Below, piece by piece: positions 1 to 9,117 of a stretch of 64,000 nt of DNA (the stretch's first letter is position 1; the number at the start of each line of letters is the position of its first letter). The notes under the pieces are model-generated. The model was not told where the DNA came from, made no database searches, and saw nothing but the letters and a program-made list of their open reading frames with translations. The DNA comes from Isoetes taiwanensis (taxonomy: Eukaryota; Streptophyta; Lycopodiopsida; Isoetales; Isoetaceae). The position numbers and the translations under genes are program-made. The stretch spans positions 11,231,764-11,295,763 of the forward strand of contig JAJEKV010000044.1 of the NCBI GenBank assembly GCA_021234155.1. Direction: 5' to 3'.

Positions 1-1
1 A

Positions 2-649
2 GTTGTCGAAATTAATCATAATGCTCATTTGCAGTGTGTTCAAAACCTTGTGTCTCATGCAGTTGTTTGCCATTTCACTGGACACTTTTTGGATCTCAGG
101 AGAGTTGGATTTTGGCTAAAACATCACCTTCAGAGACTGGGTCTTCTTCACTATGCGTCTCTAAAAGTTTTGGATAAAGATAATAATTTCTTCCTGGTCA
201 TGTTTAACTCTTCACTTGCAGTTGACAGACTTGTGGAGCGTGGTGTTGATCCTCTTTGGGGACATTATCTTCTATATCAGGTGTATTCTCCTAGATTCTT
301 GCCAAGTAAGTCTGGTGCATTGCACATGCCTTGTTGGCTTGCCTTAGAGGATTTTCCACTAGAACTGCAACTGTCTGATTTTATGATTGCTATTGCCAAT
401 GGATTGGGTATGCATCTTGCCCATTCTATTGTTAATGGTCCTCGAATTTGTGTATCTCTTCCTACTTGTATCTCTATTCCCCAGTCAGTAGTGGTCAAAA
501 GTGGCCCACTTTTTTTCAAGTACAAACTACGTCTGCTTAATGGACCTGAGCTTGCCAAGATGTTTCCCATTGTTGAGGCTTTCGCTACTTACAGATGTAG
601 ACATACTTTTGTCTCTACATCCCCAATGCTCCTATCCCCTGTCACATAG
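2..649 (+). pseudogene. LINE ORF1 DUF4283-like domain, partial
   Basis: About 215 codons are open from the window edge to a TAG at 647-649. The order of motifs fits the DUF4283 domain of plant L1-like ORF1 proteins, which bind the element RNA: a VCHFTGHFLDL start, a hydrophobic NNFFLVMFNSSLAVDRLVERG strand-helix (shown here only as a landmark near residues 58-77), then WLALEDFPLELQ and GPRICVSLP. The N-terminus lies outside the window. The frame stops early and the tail resumes in another frame at 736, so the protein is broken. No zinc knuckle was seen. Confidence 0.7.
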
Positions 650-735
650 CAGCCACCTCACTCGAGTGTCGTGTTGTATCATCTTCTTTCCCATCTGCCT
701 CTGCACTAGTTAATCCTCCAGTATTACCAGCTCGT

Positions 736-1077
736 GTGCCTTCTTCTCTAGCTATTTCTGCACCATCGCCTTCTTTGAGTGCGTCTCCGTCTCAGTCTAT
801 ATCAGTAGACCCTCTTAATGAGGATCAACACTCTCGTCTTCTGGACATTGCTCACAAGCAAGAATTATTGGAAGACGGATGGTCTACTCCACGCTTGAAG
901 AAGCTTGCACGTCGCAAAAATAGCTCGGCTCCTCAATCTGCGTTAGTTCACTCTGTAGAGCCAGTATCTGCTATGATTGTTACAGTGGATGGCCCTGATT
1001 CGGTGGCATTGAGACACCAGGGAGCAGATCAAGCTGCTGTTAATGATTCTATGGATGTGGAAGTTCGACCTGGTTAA
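736..1077 (+). pseudogene. LINE ORF1 C-terminal tail (frame-shifted)
   Basis: This Ser/Pro-rich stretch leads into LLEDGWSTPRLKKLARRKN, the basic 'DGW' tail that often ends plant LINE ORF1 proteins. It ends at a TAA. It is in a different frame from the DUF4283 segment, so at least one indel separates them. The same tail, more decayed, is found at 45800-46210, and a related one (EDGWKRVSFKKATRQK) at 36910-36968. Confidence 0.6.
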
Positions 1078-1290
1078 AGTAACTTTTCTATAAATATGAT
1101 TATATATTATTCTTCTCTTTGTAGGAGAGGAAAATAGTGTGAACTACATTATACTGTCATGCTTAGATGGGTGGCCCTGCTCAGTTGGATCTGATTATCC
1201 ACTGGGTTTTTTATTCCTGTCTCTGCATTGTATTATGTATTATGATGGATTGCTATTAATACCTTCAAAAAAAAAAAAAAAAAAAAAAAA

Positions 1291-2705
1291 GAATTGAGAA
1301 GTATCAAAACATTTGCAGAAGCTTTAAAATGATGCATGAAGCTGAAAAAGATGCTCGAGAAACAAAACACGCAACAGATGAACGAATGTACTTCAACAAA
1401 GAGCGGACGAATGAAAACCAACACACGTATAATCCTGCATTCGTCACAATAATTTTCATTAATCCAGATGGAGACCCACCATTCAATTGAGATATATGTA
1501 TTCATTATAGAGGAAGTGGCTTGAAGAATATCCCAATCACACATCGTTCTATTGATCAATTAATGTATCCAATCCGTCTACCATGTAGGGACGATGGATG
1601 GAGCATTGGAATGAAGAAAAAAATAGCATCCAATGCAGCAAATAAAGTAAAACAAAAGAACATCACAATACTTTAATATTATTCATATATAGGTTGGCAA
1701 CACGTATTAACACGCAAAACAACAACTTGAAATTTGGCTTCAACTCTTTATTGAGTGCTGGTAAATTGACTCAACAATTCATTGTTGACGCATATGCAAA
1801 AGCTGAAGCTAACAATTTGTACTTTATCAAAATAAATCAAAAGAAACTAAGATCTGAAATGTACCAAGGCCTGATTGACTACGTCAACCATGAAGTTGAA
1901 CACGAAGGAATGACTTCTGGCAAGCTAACAATCTTACCATCATCATTCACTGGAATTACAAGAGCTTTGAACCAGAATTATCAAGATTCTATTGCTCTCA
2001 TACGAAGATTTGGAAAAGCTGATATATTCATCACATTCACATCCAATGCAAACTGGTTAGAAATCAAAGATAACTTGGAAGTTGGCTAAATACCTGTGAT
2101 AGACTCGACTTGGTTGCACGTGTGTTCCAAACAAAACTAAAATCATTTTTTTACGATGTATTGGAGGCACACATATTTGGAAAACCCAAGGCATTTACAT
2201 ATACTATTGAATTTCAGAAGAGAGGACTGCCACATTGTGACATGCATCTTATACTTGATTAGCTGGATAAAATAAAGAATAATGAAGATATTGACGAGAT
2301 CACGTGTGCAAATTGGTCTCCGTGGACGCTAAAAAACCTATTCTATTCTATTAATGAAGTGTTCGGGGAAACTATTGATCCACATGACATGGACCACATA
2401 TTAGACAGAGCAATTCTCGCACTAAGAAATGAAAACACCCTAAAATTGAACGAAAAAGTGCTAGCATCAGTATTGACACACTACAAACAGAAGATGAAAA
2501 TGACATCAGAGATTTCCCCATTGAGTTCCTCAATCATTTGACTTCAACGGGCATGCCCCCATACAAATTGAATATTAAAGAATGATCGATAATAATCCTG
2601 TTTAAAAACATGCATCCAACAGGCGGGCTGTACAATAACACTCGACTCCAAGTAATTCAGGCAACAAAAAGAATCCTATATGCAGAAATCATTACAAGCA
2701 CGAAT
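1291..2705 (+). pseudogene. Helitron Rep/helicase fossil with internal deletion
   Basis: Helitrons are rolling-circle transposons encoding a fused HUH nuclease and PIF1-type helicase. 1294-1640 reads as the region before Rep (EKYQNICRSFKMMHEAEKDA) with stops. 1694-2270 reads as Rep: KKLRSEMYQGL, ILPSSFTGITRALNQNYQD, FGKADIFITFT, then VIEFQKRG-like YTIEFQKRGLPHCDMHLIL. The second catalytic His of the H-x-H motif appears replaced (PHCDMH). From about 2350 the frame jumps to helicase motifs near the C-terminus (LDRAILALRNEN; later GGLYNNTRLQVI), so most of the helicase is deleted. The left border abuts a LINE poly(A). No Helitron termini were found. Confidence 0.75.
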
Positions 2706-3273
2706 TAATTAATTAGAGAATTTCGGAATTCTCGTTTAGCATGAAATAGGTTCTTGGTTGTCTATAAAACACCGTAAGTGGTTGCAACAGAGTAAAAGTT
2801 GCCGTTTTTTTCGCTGATTTTTGGTCACAACCAGCGATGTATCCGACTTTGACATGTATAAGGCTATCCCAAGCTCCTTTGTGAGTAAGAGCAGTCCACA
2901 AGAAAGAGTAAAAATACTCAGCAGGATCGCGACGGCGAAGATTTGAAGCTGCTTAACTAGCCTATGGATATAATATCACAAGTCCGTTAAGGTCTACACA
3001 TGGATGAAAAGAAAACAAAGTGATACTGAGGATCACGGCGGCGAACATTTTGAGCTACTTAGCTACCCATCTGATTCGAATTCTTAATTTAGAAGAAGTC
3101 TGTAGAAGCCAATAATTCTAAGAAAGTGCTAGCAAATATCGAGTCAAGGAAAGTTTAGACAAGAAACAAAACTCAAACAATAAGAAAACTCAAAGATGTG
3201 GAAAACTTCAAAGCCTTGTAAGTTATATTCCTCAAATATAGCAATGTACATTACTTTGCCAGAGGGGCAGAAA
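2706..3273. other. No gene recognised; short hairpin
   Basis: The stretch between the Helitron fossil and the methyltransferase-like gene holds no recognisable coding motif. GAGAATT and AATTCTC at about 2715-2732 form a 7-bp stem. A 62-codon frame on the - strand at 2713-2901 has no family resemblance and may be 3' flank of the gene to its right. Confidence 0.4.
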
Positions 3274-5055
3274 TTAGTCCATCTGGGTTTCTGATACTGA
3301 CTCAGGTACAACATCTATCTCAACAGCTATCCTAGCAACATGTTCCTGGCCCCTTTGTATAACCTCTACTGTGTCCATCTCAGTATAGCCTGTTACATCC
3401 GGGATGTCTCTGCAGACATGGCCTGTGCAAGGACTTGGATATGTGGATCGGTCCTTGATCTCGATATCCATAGCGCTGCCTTCGACCGATGCGCCACTCT
3501 GCACAGCACAGGCGATATCGGGTGCATGGAAGAGCTTCTTCTTCTTGGCTGGAACCTGATGCTCTTGTGTACCCGATGGCTCACCCTCTTGATCCGCAGG
3601 TCCACGTCCATGCCTACGTATTCGAAATTCGACCCGCCTGTCAAGAAAGGCATGTAGGCATCAAATTTTTTGTTTAAAGCCCCCAATTTTTGAAACACGG
3701 GCTCTAGCGTATAATACCTTTCTCAGTAGACTCCAGAAGTCTTTTCGTTTCCTGCATCCTTTCCTCATAGCTTTTCTCATCCATTTGATCCAAGATTTCA
3801 TCAATCTTAGATATATCTGTTTTCTGGGTAATGTTTAAATTGATCTTGTCAGGATCATTTATAGTGTCTGCCTTCTCCTCTTCAACTGTCTCCCCAGTGC
3901 CCTGGCAAACCATTTTTTCGAGCTTATCCAAGAAAGCCCTCAGAAATCGGCATACTTTACCCTGGCTTTCGAAAGCAATACTTTTCTTTCCCTGCATTAA
4001 GGCGACACGGGAAGCAGTACCTGCTGAGAAGAAATCAAGGACACAACCATCCTTGGGCACAAGCTTGTCAACTATGTAGTAAGCATATGATGTCTTCAAC
4101 TGGCATTTCAGCACGTGATCACCTTCCATTCCGACAAACTTGTACCTGGGTTTACCCGTGAAGTAAGTCTGCCATTTTTTTTTTCATTTTCTCATCAGTT
4201 TCTTCGTTACCAGTGACAGGCATTGGTGGCAAGGGGGTGTTCTTTGGTGCAGTGCTCACCGGTGTCAAACGAAGCTCCAGCTCTGGCAATATCGAGCTGA
4301 CCCTGGAGTCGCTTCTGTTAATGCACATATGGGTGATGTAATACTGATATTCCTTTACCCTTTTCTTGTTCACCCATCCTTGCTCGTCATATGTGCCTAC
4401 AAAAATATGGGACCCGCCTTGAATCTGTTTCTGGCTGTACAAGCAATCTGGCAAGTTCACAGACCGCATCAGAATCACCAGGTGATAAATATTAGCAGTT
4501 GTCATGCTGGATATTCTTGTAAAGAGTTCCATGTATTTTTTGCACGTCTATAATGTAGAGAATCCTCTAATGTCAATGAACACCAAAGTTGCATTCTCAG
4601 ATACTGGAGTGGAGGTAGGAATCCCTTCCTTTGTCACAGCATGTACAACATTTTTCTTTTGTTTGATTTTGATAGCCTCTTCAGGTTTCAAAATCGATCT
4701 AATGGGTTCCAAAAATGCAACGGGCAAATTACCCACAACATGATCCTTATTGTAATTGGCTTTCACGTACTCTGTATCCGAATCAGATATATCAAGAATC
4801 CGTTGTTCCGTGAAAGCAGGAAAATCAGACAGCAATTCTTCGAAGAAAGTGTATTCTTTCTGAAGCAACGTGGAAGCATATGACAAAATCTCTCTGCGCA
4901 TGAAGGTCAAGCTTCTAATGTCAATGGCGCGCTGCTTGCAATCAAACCTGCCATGATATCCGGCAGGTTTAATGCAGAAGAAGAAACATGATCTATATGG
5001 CCTTTTCAACCTTTCAAATACATAAAGATTTAGTTTCCAGAAGTGTATATACACA
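3274..5055 (-). pseudogene. N6/N4-type DNA/RNA methyltransferase-like gene, broken
   Basis: Reading leftward from 5055, the frame is open to an in-frame TAG at 4548-4550, continues in the same frame to about 4170, shifts at a run of ten T, then continues to 3704 and shifts again to a stop near 3274. The third segment has GCVLDFFSAGTASRVALMQG followed by KKSIAFES. This resembles the C-terminal AdoMet motif of beta-class N6-adenine/N4-cytosine methyltransferases (DxFxGxGT, then G..A.g.E). The place where D/S-P-P-Y/F is expected reads FIDIRGF, so the catalytic motif is lost or mis-assigned. An acidic, coiled-coil-like tail follows. The 5' end is cut by a LINE at 5056. Enzymes of this kind are rare in land plants; an N4-cytosine type is known from liverworts. 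The family call is tentative. Confidence 0.45.
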
Positions 5056-6190
5056 TGGCTTGAGGCAGGAATTCGTAAGGTTGGGCAGTTGTGGGAAAAT
5101 GATAGATGGATTACTTGGACAAGATTTAAAGCTCTAGTTCCAGGTGTTGGGGAAGGTGATAGGAAGGTCTTTAGGAAGATTATGGTGAATGTCAATACGG
5201 TCTCTGGTATTGTAGGGGAAGAAGATAGGTGGTTGTGTGGGGATGGGGCAGAATATAAAGTCAAAAAGTTGTATGGATTGCTAATGCCACAGTCCCCATT
5301 AGGGATTAGATCAAGCAGAAACCAAGGGTCTATTGACAAAGTCTTGGATCTCCTTATGTTCCAAAAAAATCCAATTCTTTCGTTGGATCAGTCTACAAGA
5401 AGGTGTATACACTATGACATGGCTGTTGAACAAGGGTGTTGTTCAACATGATCTCTGCCCTCTAGGATGTGGAGCGTCAGAGACAATGGATCATCTTTTC
5501 TTTTGTTCGATTATAGGAGACTTCTGGAGGTGGGTTTGTCCAATTATTGGGCTACAGATGTGTCAGCTATCATGGCCGGCCATTCTAGCCAATAGGTGCA
5601 GATATTATTCAACTCACTTTAACCAATATATCATTGTGGTGTATTTGGAAACACCGATGTGGTGTAGCTCTTGGAGGACGGGGACCGCTTCAAGAACAAG
5701 GATTTGTAGCGGCTTCAACATGGAGGTAGCCCTCATGGTCTTGGCCCACCACAGGAAGTTTGGCCGCAATTATAACAAGAACTTGGATAGAATTGGCACT
5801 ATAAGGGGATTCTATTCATTTTTCAAATGTAACTGGGATCTGGATTTAAGCAGTGTGCAGTAAGGGTTTATGACCTGTCCGACACCTATCAGGATGTTGG
5901 ATGGAGGATCTTCGTCTTCAGCGGGGTTTTCTCCTAAGTTCTTGTTGCTTGGAATTGGCTGCTAACTCCATATAGTATCTAAGCCTGGATGAAGATGGTT
6001 TTTCCTATAGTAATCCAGGGGTAGGGAAGATTGGAGTGGTAGTTTTTAGTACAATCCTTGACACTTACGAGTTATATCCGCTTTGTGATAATTCTTTCCA
6101 TCAATCCCATTTGGGGAATGGGGAAGCGCAGTATCAAAGAAGCAATCAACTAAACTGTCCTCTTCATTATCAAACTGGATACAAATAGAC
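5056..6190 (+). pseudogene. LINE ORF2 C-terminal part (zf-RVT region)
   Basis: The sequence begins GIRKVGQLWENDRWITW, typical of the segment after the reverse transcriptase of plant LINEs. It continues through YKVKKLYGLL and a frame change near 5335 to LCPLGCGASETMDHLFFCS, a zf-RVT zinc motif (C-x2-C ... H-x4-C). The frame ends at a TAA near 5861. No poly(A) follows; the next element begins at 6191. The last 300 bp show no coding motif. A second copy of this region lies at 28990-29770. Confidence 0.65.
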
Positions 6191-6380
6191 GAGTTCCTTG
6201 AAACTAGGAACAACTAGTAAATGCTACAACAAATCTCATCTACTCTTCTTTAACGGCTAGATAATTATCAGTCATCTTTTTGTCACATTCCAACACTCCC
6301 CCTCAAGAAGATGACTACTACAATAAGCTAGAACTTAAGAAGGAAGCTTTCTGCATCTGCCAATATAAATTTTGAACAGT
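6191..6380 (+). repeat. Left arm of 190-bp inverted repeat
   Basis: Starts GAGTTCCTTGAAACTAGG and contains, in reverse complement, a polypurine tract and outward LTR start at about 6294. It is the reverse complement of 8928-9117 with about three differences, which points to recent origin or conversion. Confidence 0.9.
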
Positions 6381-6562
6381 CTCTTGAAGAAGACTTTGTG
6401 ACGCACTCCCCCTCAGCCAATTCGAAACGAACTCCACTTCTATGTCTGCCCACACAAATCTGGAACAGTTTCTTTGAGAAATGACTACAAGAGGCTGGAA
6501 CTCAAGAAGGAAACTTTCAGCATCTGCCAATACAAATTTTGAACTGTTTCTTTGAAAGTGCA
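6327..6562 (+). repeat. Imperfect direct repeat of PPT-side sequence
   Basis: The block at about 6327-6402 (..AAGAAGGAAGCTTTCTGCA..) recurs at about 6489-6562 with several changes. A second GAGGGGGAGTG-type purine tract (as the complement) lies at about 6405-6417. The left side of the unit has therefore been duplicated locally. Confidence 0.65.
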
Positions 6563-6822
6563 CTAAGCTTAGCTTGTACCAACTCCCCGCCTCCATCATG
6601 AAATAGAAAAGCAAGCATGATGAAGCAGAAATGATCTGTTGTGCAGCCAACATGTGAATAAAGAAAAAATGCGGCGCTTTATCATGAATTCTCCAGACGA
6701 ATTCTCCAATGTGCATGCCAATTCTAAGCAGTTCTGACAATTCCACCAAAAATAACTCTGCTTCCAAGAATCAAACTAGCAGCAAAAGATCTATCCATAA
6801 TTCCAGCTCCAACAATCGTCAA

Positions 6823-8562
6823 CTAAGGGGCAGAATTTGCAACAGTGAAGAAATTTGGCCCATCAGTGCCTACTGTTGCAGACACAAACACACCTTTGGA
6901 CATGGCTCCAAAGGCTCCAACTGCTGATAGATCTTCATCATAAGATGACTGCACGCCGGCGGCGAGCGATATCGAAACCACATCCACAGCCTGATCAATG
7001 GCAGCAGGAACATCAAACAATGCATTGTTGCCATCTCCCCAACAAACCTTCTGTGCGGCAAGCCTTGCATGTGGTGCCATACCTCTAGCAGTGCCTTTTG
7101 CCAAGCTTGCATTATGAACTGAACTTCCTGCTACAGTGGATGCTGTGTGCAATCCCTGGAAATAACATCTTGCCCCTACTAGCTTTGTATTGCAGTTTAA
7201 TCTTGTAAACCATGATCCTAGTATACATGCTTCCTTCCATTTTGCTGGCACATGTTCCAATCCAAAATCTCTAAAACTTGCACTCTCTGGCGATATCCCA
7301 GTATATGGTTCCTCAGATTGGACTGTTTTATCGCTCCTTGAAATCCATGTTTCTAACTCAAATCCATTCTCCTCAACAGGATCGCCACATGCATACCTGT
7401 CATGCTTTTGAAAAAAGCACAAGTGAAGATCCAACAACAAATCATCGACACATTTTCCAAGAACCTCTGCCACAAATCGGTTATATCCTTTTAATACAAT
7501 AAAGGAAAGGTTAGCCTCTGTATATTGGTGAGAGAGTAGAATTACTAGCTTCTCAAATCCTGAACTGTTGTTCACTTGCTCCAAGCATGACTTGAGAACT
7601 GCCTCTACACTAGACAAATTTTGAGGTAATCGTTCTACCATGAAGCTGTCCTCGTTGACGTTCTTCCTCAGAATAAAAGCCAAATATAACCGACAACCTT
7701 CTACTGCGTCTTCAAGATCGTGCAGGCAACCAACATAAAATGCCACATGATTAAAGAAACTATGTGAATGTCTTTCAACACGAAACCGTTGAATTTCTCT
7801 ACCATGCTCAACCACCAGCACTCCACCTTCATGAACTCCAAAAACTGTAAAGGCAATATACAGTGTTGGGTTTTCACTGTTACTAACAGAATGATCAACT
7901 TGACCACCTCCTCTCATTCCATTTAATGAACAGAAACAGACGAGCCTCATCATAACCTGTGTGAAGGGACTATTATATCTCCACAAGCTTGAATTCTTCA
8001 TAAATTTCTCCATATCCATGGAGCTTGAACAACCAGACTGCAATTTGACTGGACTCCAGTCCTTCACATCTATTTGGTTCCTGCCAAATTCTCTCCTTTC
8101 ATCTAGTGAAATAATCCTCTTTGCACTGGCATCACCAGAATTGCCTTCAATACTCCTCCCCATGGCAGTATTCCCAGTGGAAATTCCTGCATCTATGTCT
8201 TTGCCATGGGTTGTAGCCGACTTCATGCGTGATGCTATACACTCTAGTTCATAATGTGGCTTGCAAGTACCCTCTGACCTTGGCCCCCTTGCTGCTTCAG
8301 ATATTAGTCTTTGAACTCGCTTTGCAAAAACCAAATCGTATCCCTCTTGTTTCCTTGCTGCTATAGTCTCAGGCATAGGCACATGCATACAGACTTGCCA
8401 TTCGTTGAGGGAATCCCCCAGCAAGTTTTCTGGCTTCCGCGCTACCATCGGCCTCTTCATAAAATCTGTGCTTATCGTCTCTTGCACATGCTTGCAGACC
8501 TCCCATCTACTGCCACAATCTCTAAGCATTTTTCTACTGGATCGTGCTTTCAGACTTGCCAT
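6823..8562 (-). CDS. Chimeric frame: 28-aa repeats, 2OG-oxygenase-like fragment, subtilase fragment
   Basis: A single 579-codon frame starts at an ATG (8560-8562). Residues 1-60 carry repeats ending WxVCKH. Residues about 210-330 resemble the conserved part of plant 2OG-Fe(II) oxygenase-like proteins (VHEGGVLVVEHG, then VAFYVGCLHDLEDAVEGCRL). Residues about 415-579 match plant subtilisin-like proteases: GISPESASFRDFGLEHVPAK, ASTVAGSSV, GTARGMAPHARLAAQKVCW, then VSISLAAG. The segment that should carry the catalytic His (DGHGTHT) is missing, and the Asn and Ser regions are absent, so no protease activity is expected. After the stop, subtilase similarity continues in another frame to about 6730 (TIVGAGIMDRSFAASLILG). 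The frame sits wholly inside the inverted-repeat unit, suggesting capture of host gene pieces. Whether it is expressed is unknown. Confidence 0.6.
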   Translation of the reverse strand: MASLKARSSRKMLRDCGSRWEVCKHVQETISTDFMKRPMVARKPENLLGDSLNEWQVCMHVPMPETIAARKQEGYDLVFAKRVQRLISEAARGPRSEGTCKPHYELECIASRMKSATTHGKDIDAGISTGNTAMGRSIEGNSGDASAKRIISLDERREFGRNQIDVKDWSPVKLQSGCSSSMDMEKFMKNSSLWRYNSPFTQVMMRLVCFCSLNGMRGGGQVDHSVSNSENPTLYIAFTVFGVHEGGVLVVEHGREIQRFRVERHSHSFFNHVAFYVGCLHDLEDAVEGCRLYLAFILRKNVNEDSFMVERLPQNLSSVEAVLKSCLEQVNNSSGFEKLVILLSHQYTEANLSFIVLKGYNRFVAEVLGKCVDDLLLDLHLCFFQKHDRYACGDPVEENGFELETWISRSDKTVQSEEPYTGISPESASFRDFGLEHVPAKWKEACILGSWFTRLNCNTKLVGARCYFQGLHTASTVAGSSVHNASLAKGTARGMAPHARLAAQKVCWGDGNNALFDVPAAIDQAVDVVSISLAAGVQSSYDEDLSAVGAFGAMSKGVFVSATVGTDGPNFFTVANSAP

Positions 8563-8910
8563 CCACCGTCAGAATCCACCAACAGTTCTTCTGGCTTCCT
8601 TGCTTTCAATATCCTCTTCTTGGGATCGTGCTTGCAGACTTGCCATCCACTGTTAGAATCCACCAACAGTTCTTTTGGCTTCCTTGCTGCCGTTATCCTC
8701 TTCATGGGATCGTGCTCGCAGACTTGCCATCTATCGTTAGAATCCACCAACGGTTCTTCTGGCTTCCTTGCTGCAATCAACCTCTTCGTGGGATCTTTTC
8801 TGATTCTTGCCAGTGGGCTGATCTCATATTGGCCTATAGTCTCAGACATCTGCTTGCTATCTTGCCATCCACCGTCAGAATCCATCACCAGTGTCTCTGG
8901 TTTTGATGCC
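8540..8910 (-). repeat. 84-bp tandem repeats encoding a 28-aa unit
   Basis: Units start GATCGTGC or GATC at 8540, 8624, 8708 and 8792, exactly 84 bp apart. A further degenerate unit carries an insertion to about 8910, and older degenerate units lie at about 8385-8520. On the - strand each encodes a unit like KRIxAARKPEELLVDSxGGW followed by QVCKHDP. Exact multiples of three keep the frame open. Confidence 0.85.
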
Positions 8911-8927
8911 ATCAGCTTCTTCATGGG

Positions 8928-9117
8928 ACTGTTCAAAATTTATATTGGCAGATGCAGAAAGCTTCCTTCTTAAGTTCTAGCTTCTTGTAGTAGTCATCTT
9001 CTTGAGGGGGAGTGTTAGAATGTGACAAAAAGATGACTGATAATTATCTAGCCGTTAAAGAAGAGTAGATGAGATTTGTTGTAGCATTTACTAGTTGTTC
9101 CTAATTTCAAGGAACTC
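8928..9117 (-). repeat. Right arm of 190-bp inverted repeat
   Basis: Mirror of the left arm. On the + strand it has TTGAGGGGGAG just before TGTTAGAATG (about 9003-9023), then about 100 bp of LTR-like sequence ending GGAACTC at 9117. Confidence 0.9.

Larger units (their letters stand above)
1..1290 (+). mobile_element. LINE-type retroelement, ORF1 plus 3' end with poly(A)
   Basis: The left part encodes a DUF4283-like ORF1 protein. It is followed by a short tail frame, about 190 bp of untranslated sequence and a run of 24 A at 1267-1290. No ORF2 (endonuclease or reverse transcriptase) lies between ORF1 and the poly(A), so this is either an ORF1-only derivative or a copy with ORF2 deleted. A diverged copy of the tail frame and 3' end lies at 45800-46410, which supports one repeated family. 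The 5' end is outside the window. Confidence 0.75.
6191..9117. mobile_element. Inverted-repeat unit with Copia PPT/LTR starts and captured gene fragments
   Basis: Arms 6191-6380 and 8928-9117 are exact-length (190 bp) inverted repeats with about three mismatches. Each arm contains a purine tract (TTGAGGGGGAG) directly followed by TGTTAGAATG or TGTTGGAATG, the junction expected between the polypurine tract and 3' LTR of a Ty1/Copia element. The two LTR starts point outward, and both LTRs stop at the same point about 104 bp in. GAC flanks both ends and could be a 3-bp target duplication or chance. Between the arms is a 579-codon frame on the - strand joining unrelated host gene pieces. No gag, integrase or RT is visible. 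Confidence 0.6.

Noticed and set aside
277-570. - strand frame of 97 codons opposite the DUF4283 domain
   Set aside because: Shadow of the ORF1 coding strand.
8540-8910. Regular repeats considered as a CRISPR array
   Set aside because: The 84-bp units are contiguous with no unique spacers, and the genome is eukaryotic.
8311-8973. + strand frame of 220 codons with Leu/Pro/Ser repeats
   Set aside because: Antisense of the 84-bp repeat array; the - strand frame is longer and has recognisable domains.
6191-9117. Mutator-type (Pack-MULE) element because of long inverted arms and captured genes
   Set aside because: The arms contain a polypurine tract and LTR start, there is no 9-bp target duplication, and no MURA-like transposase was seen.
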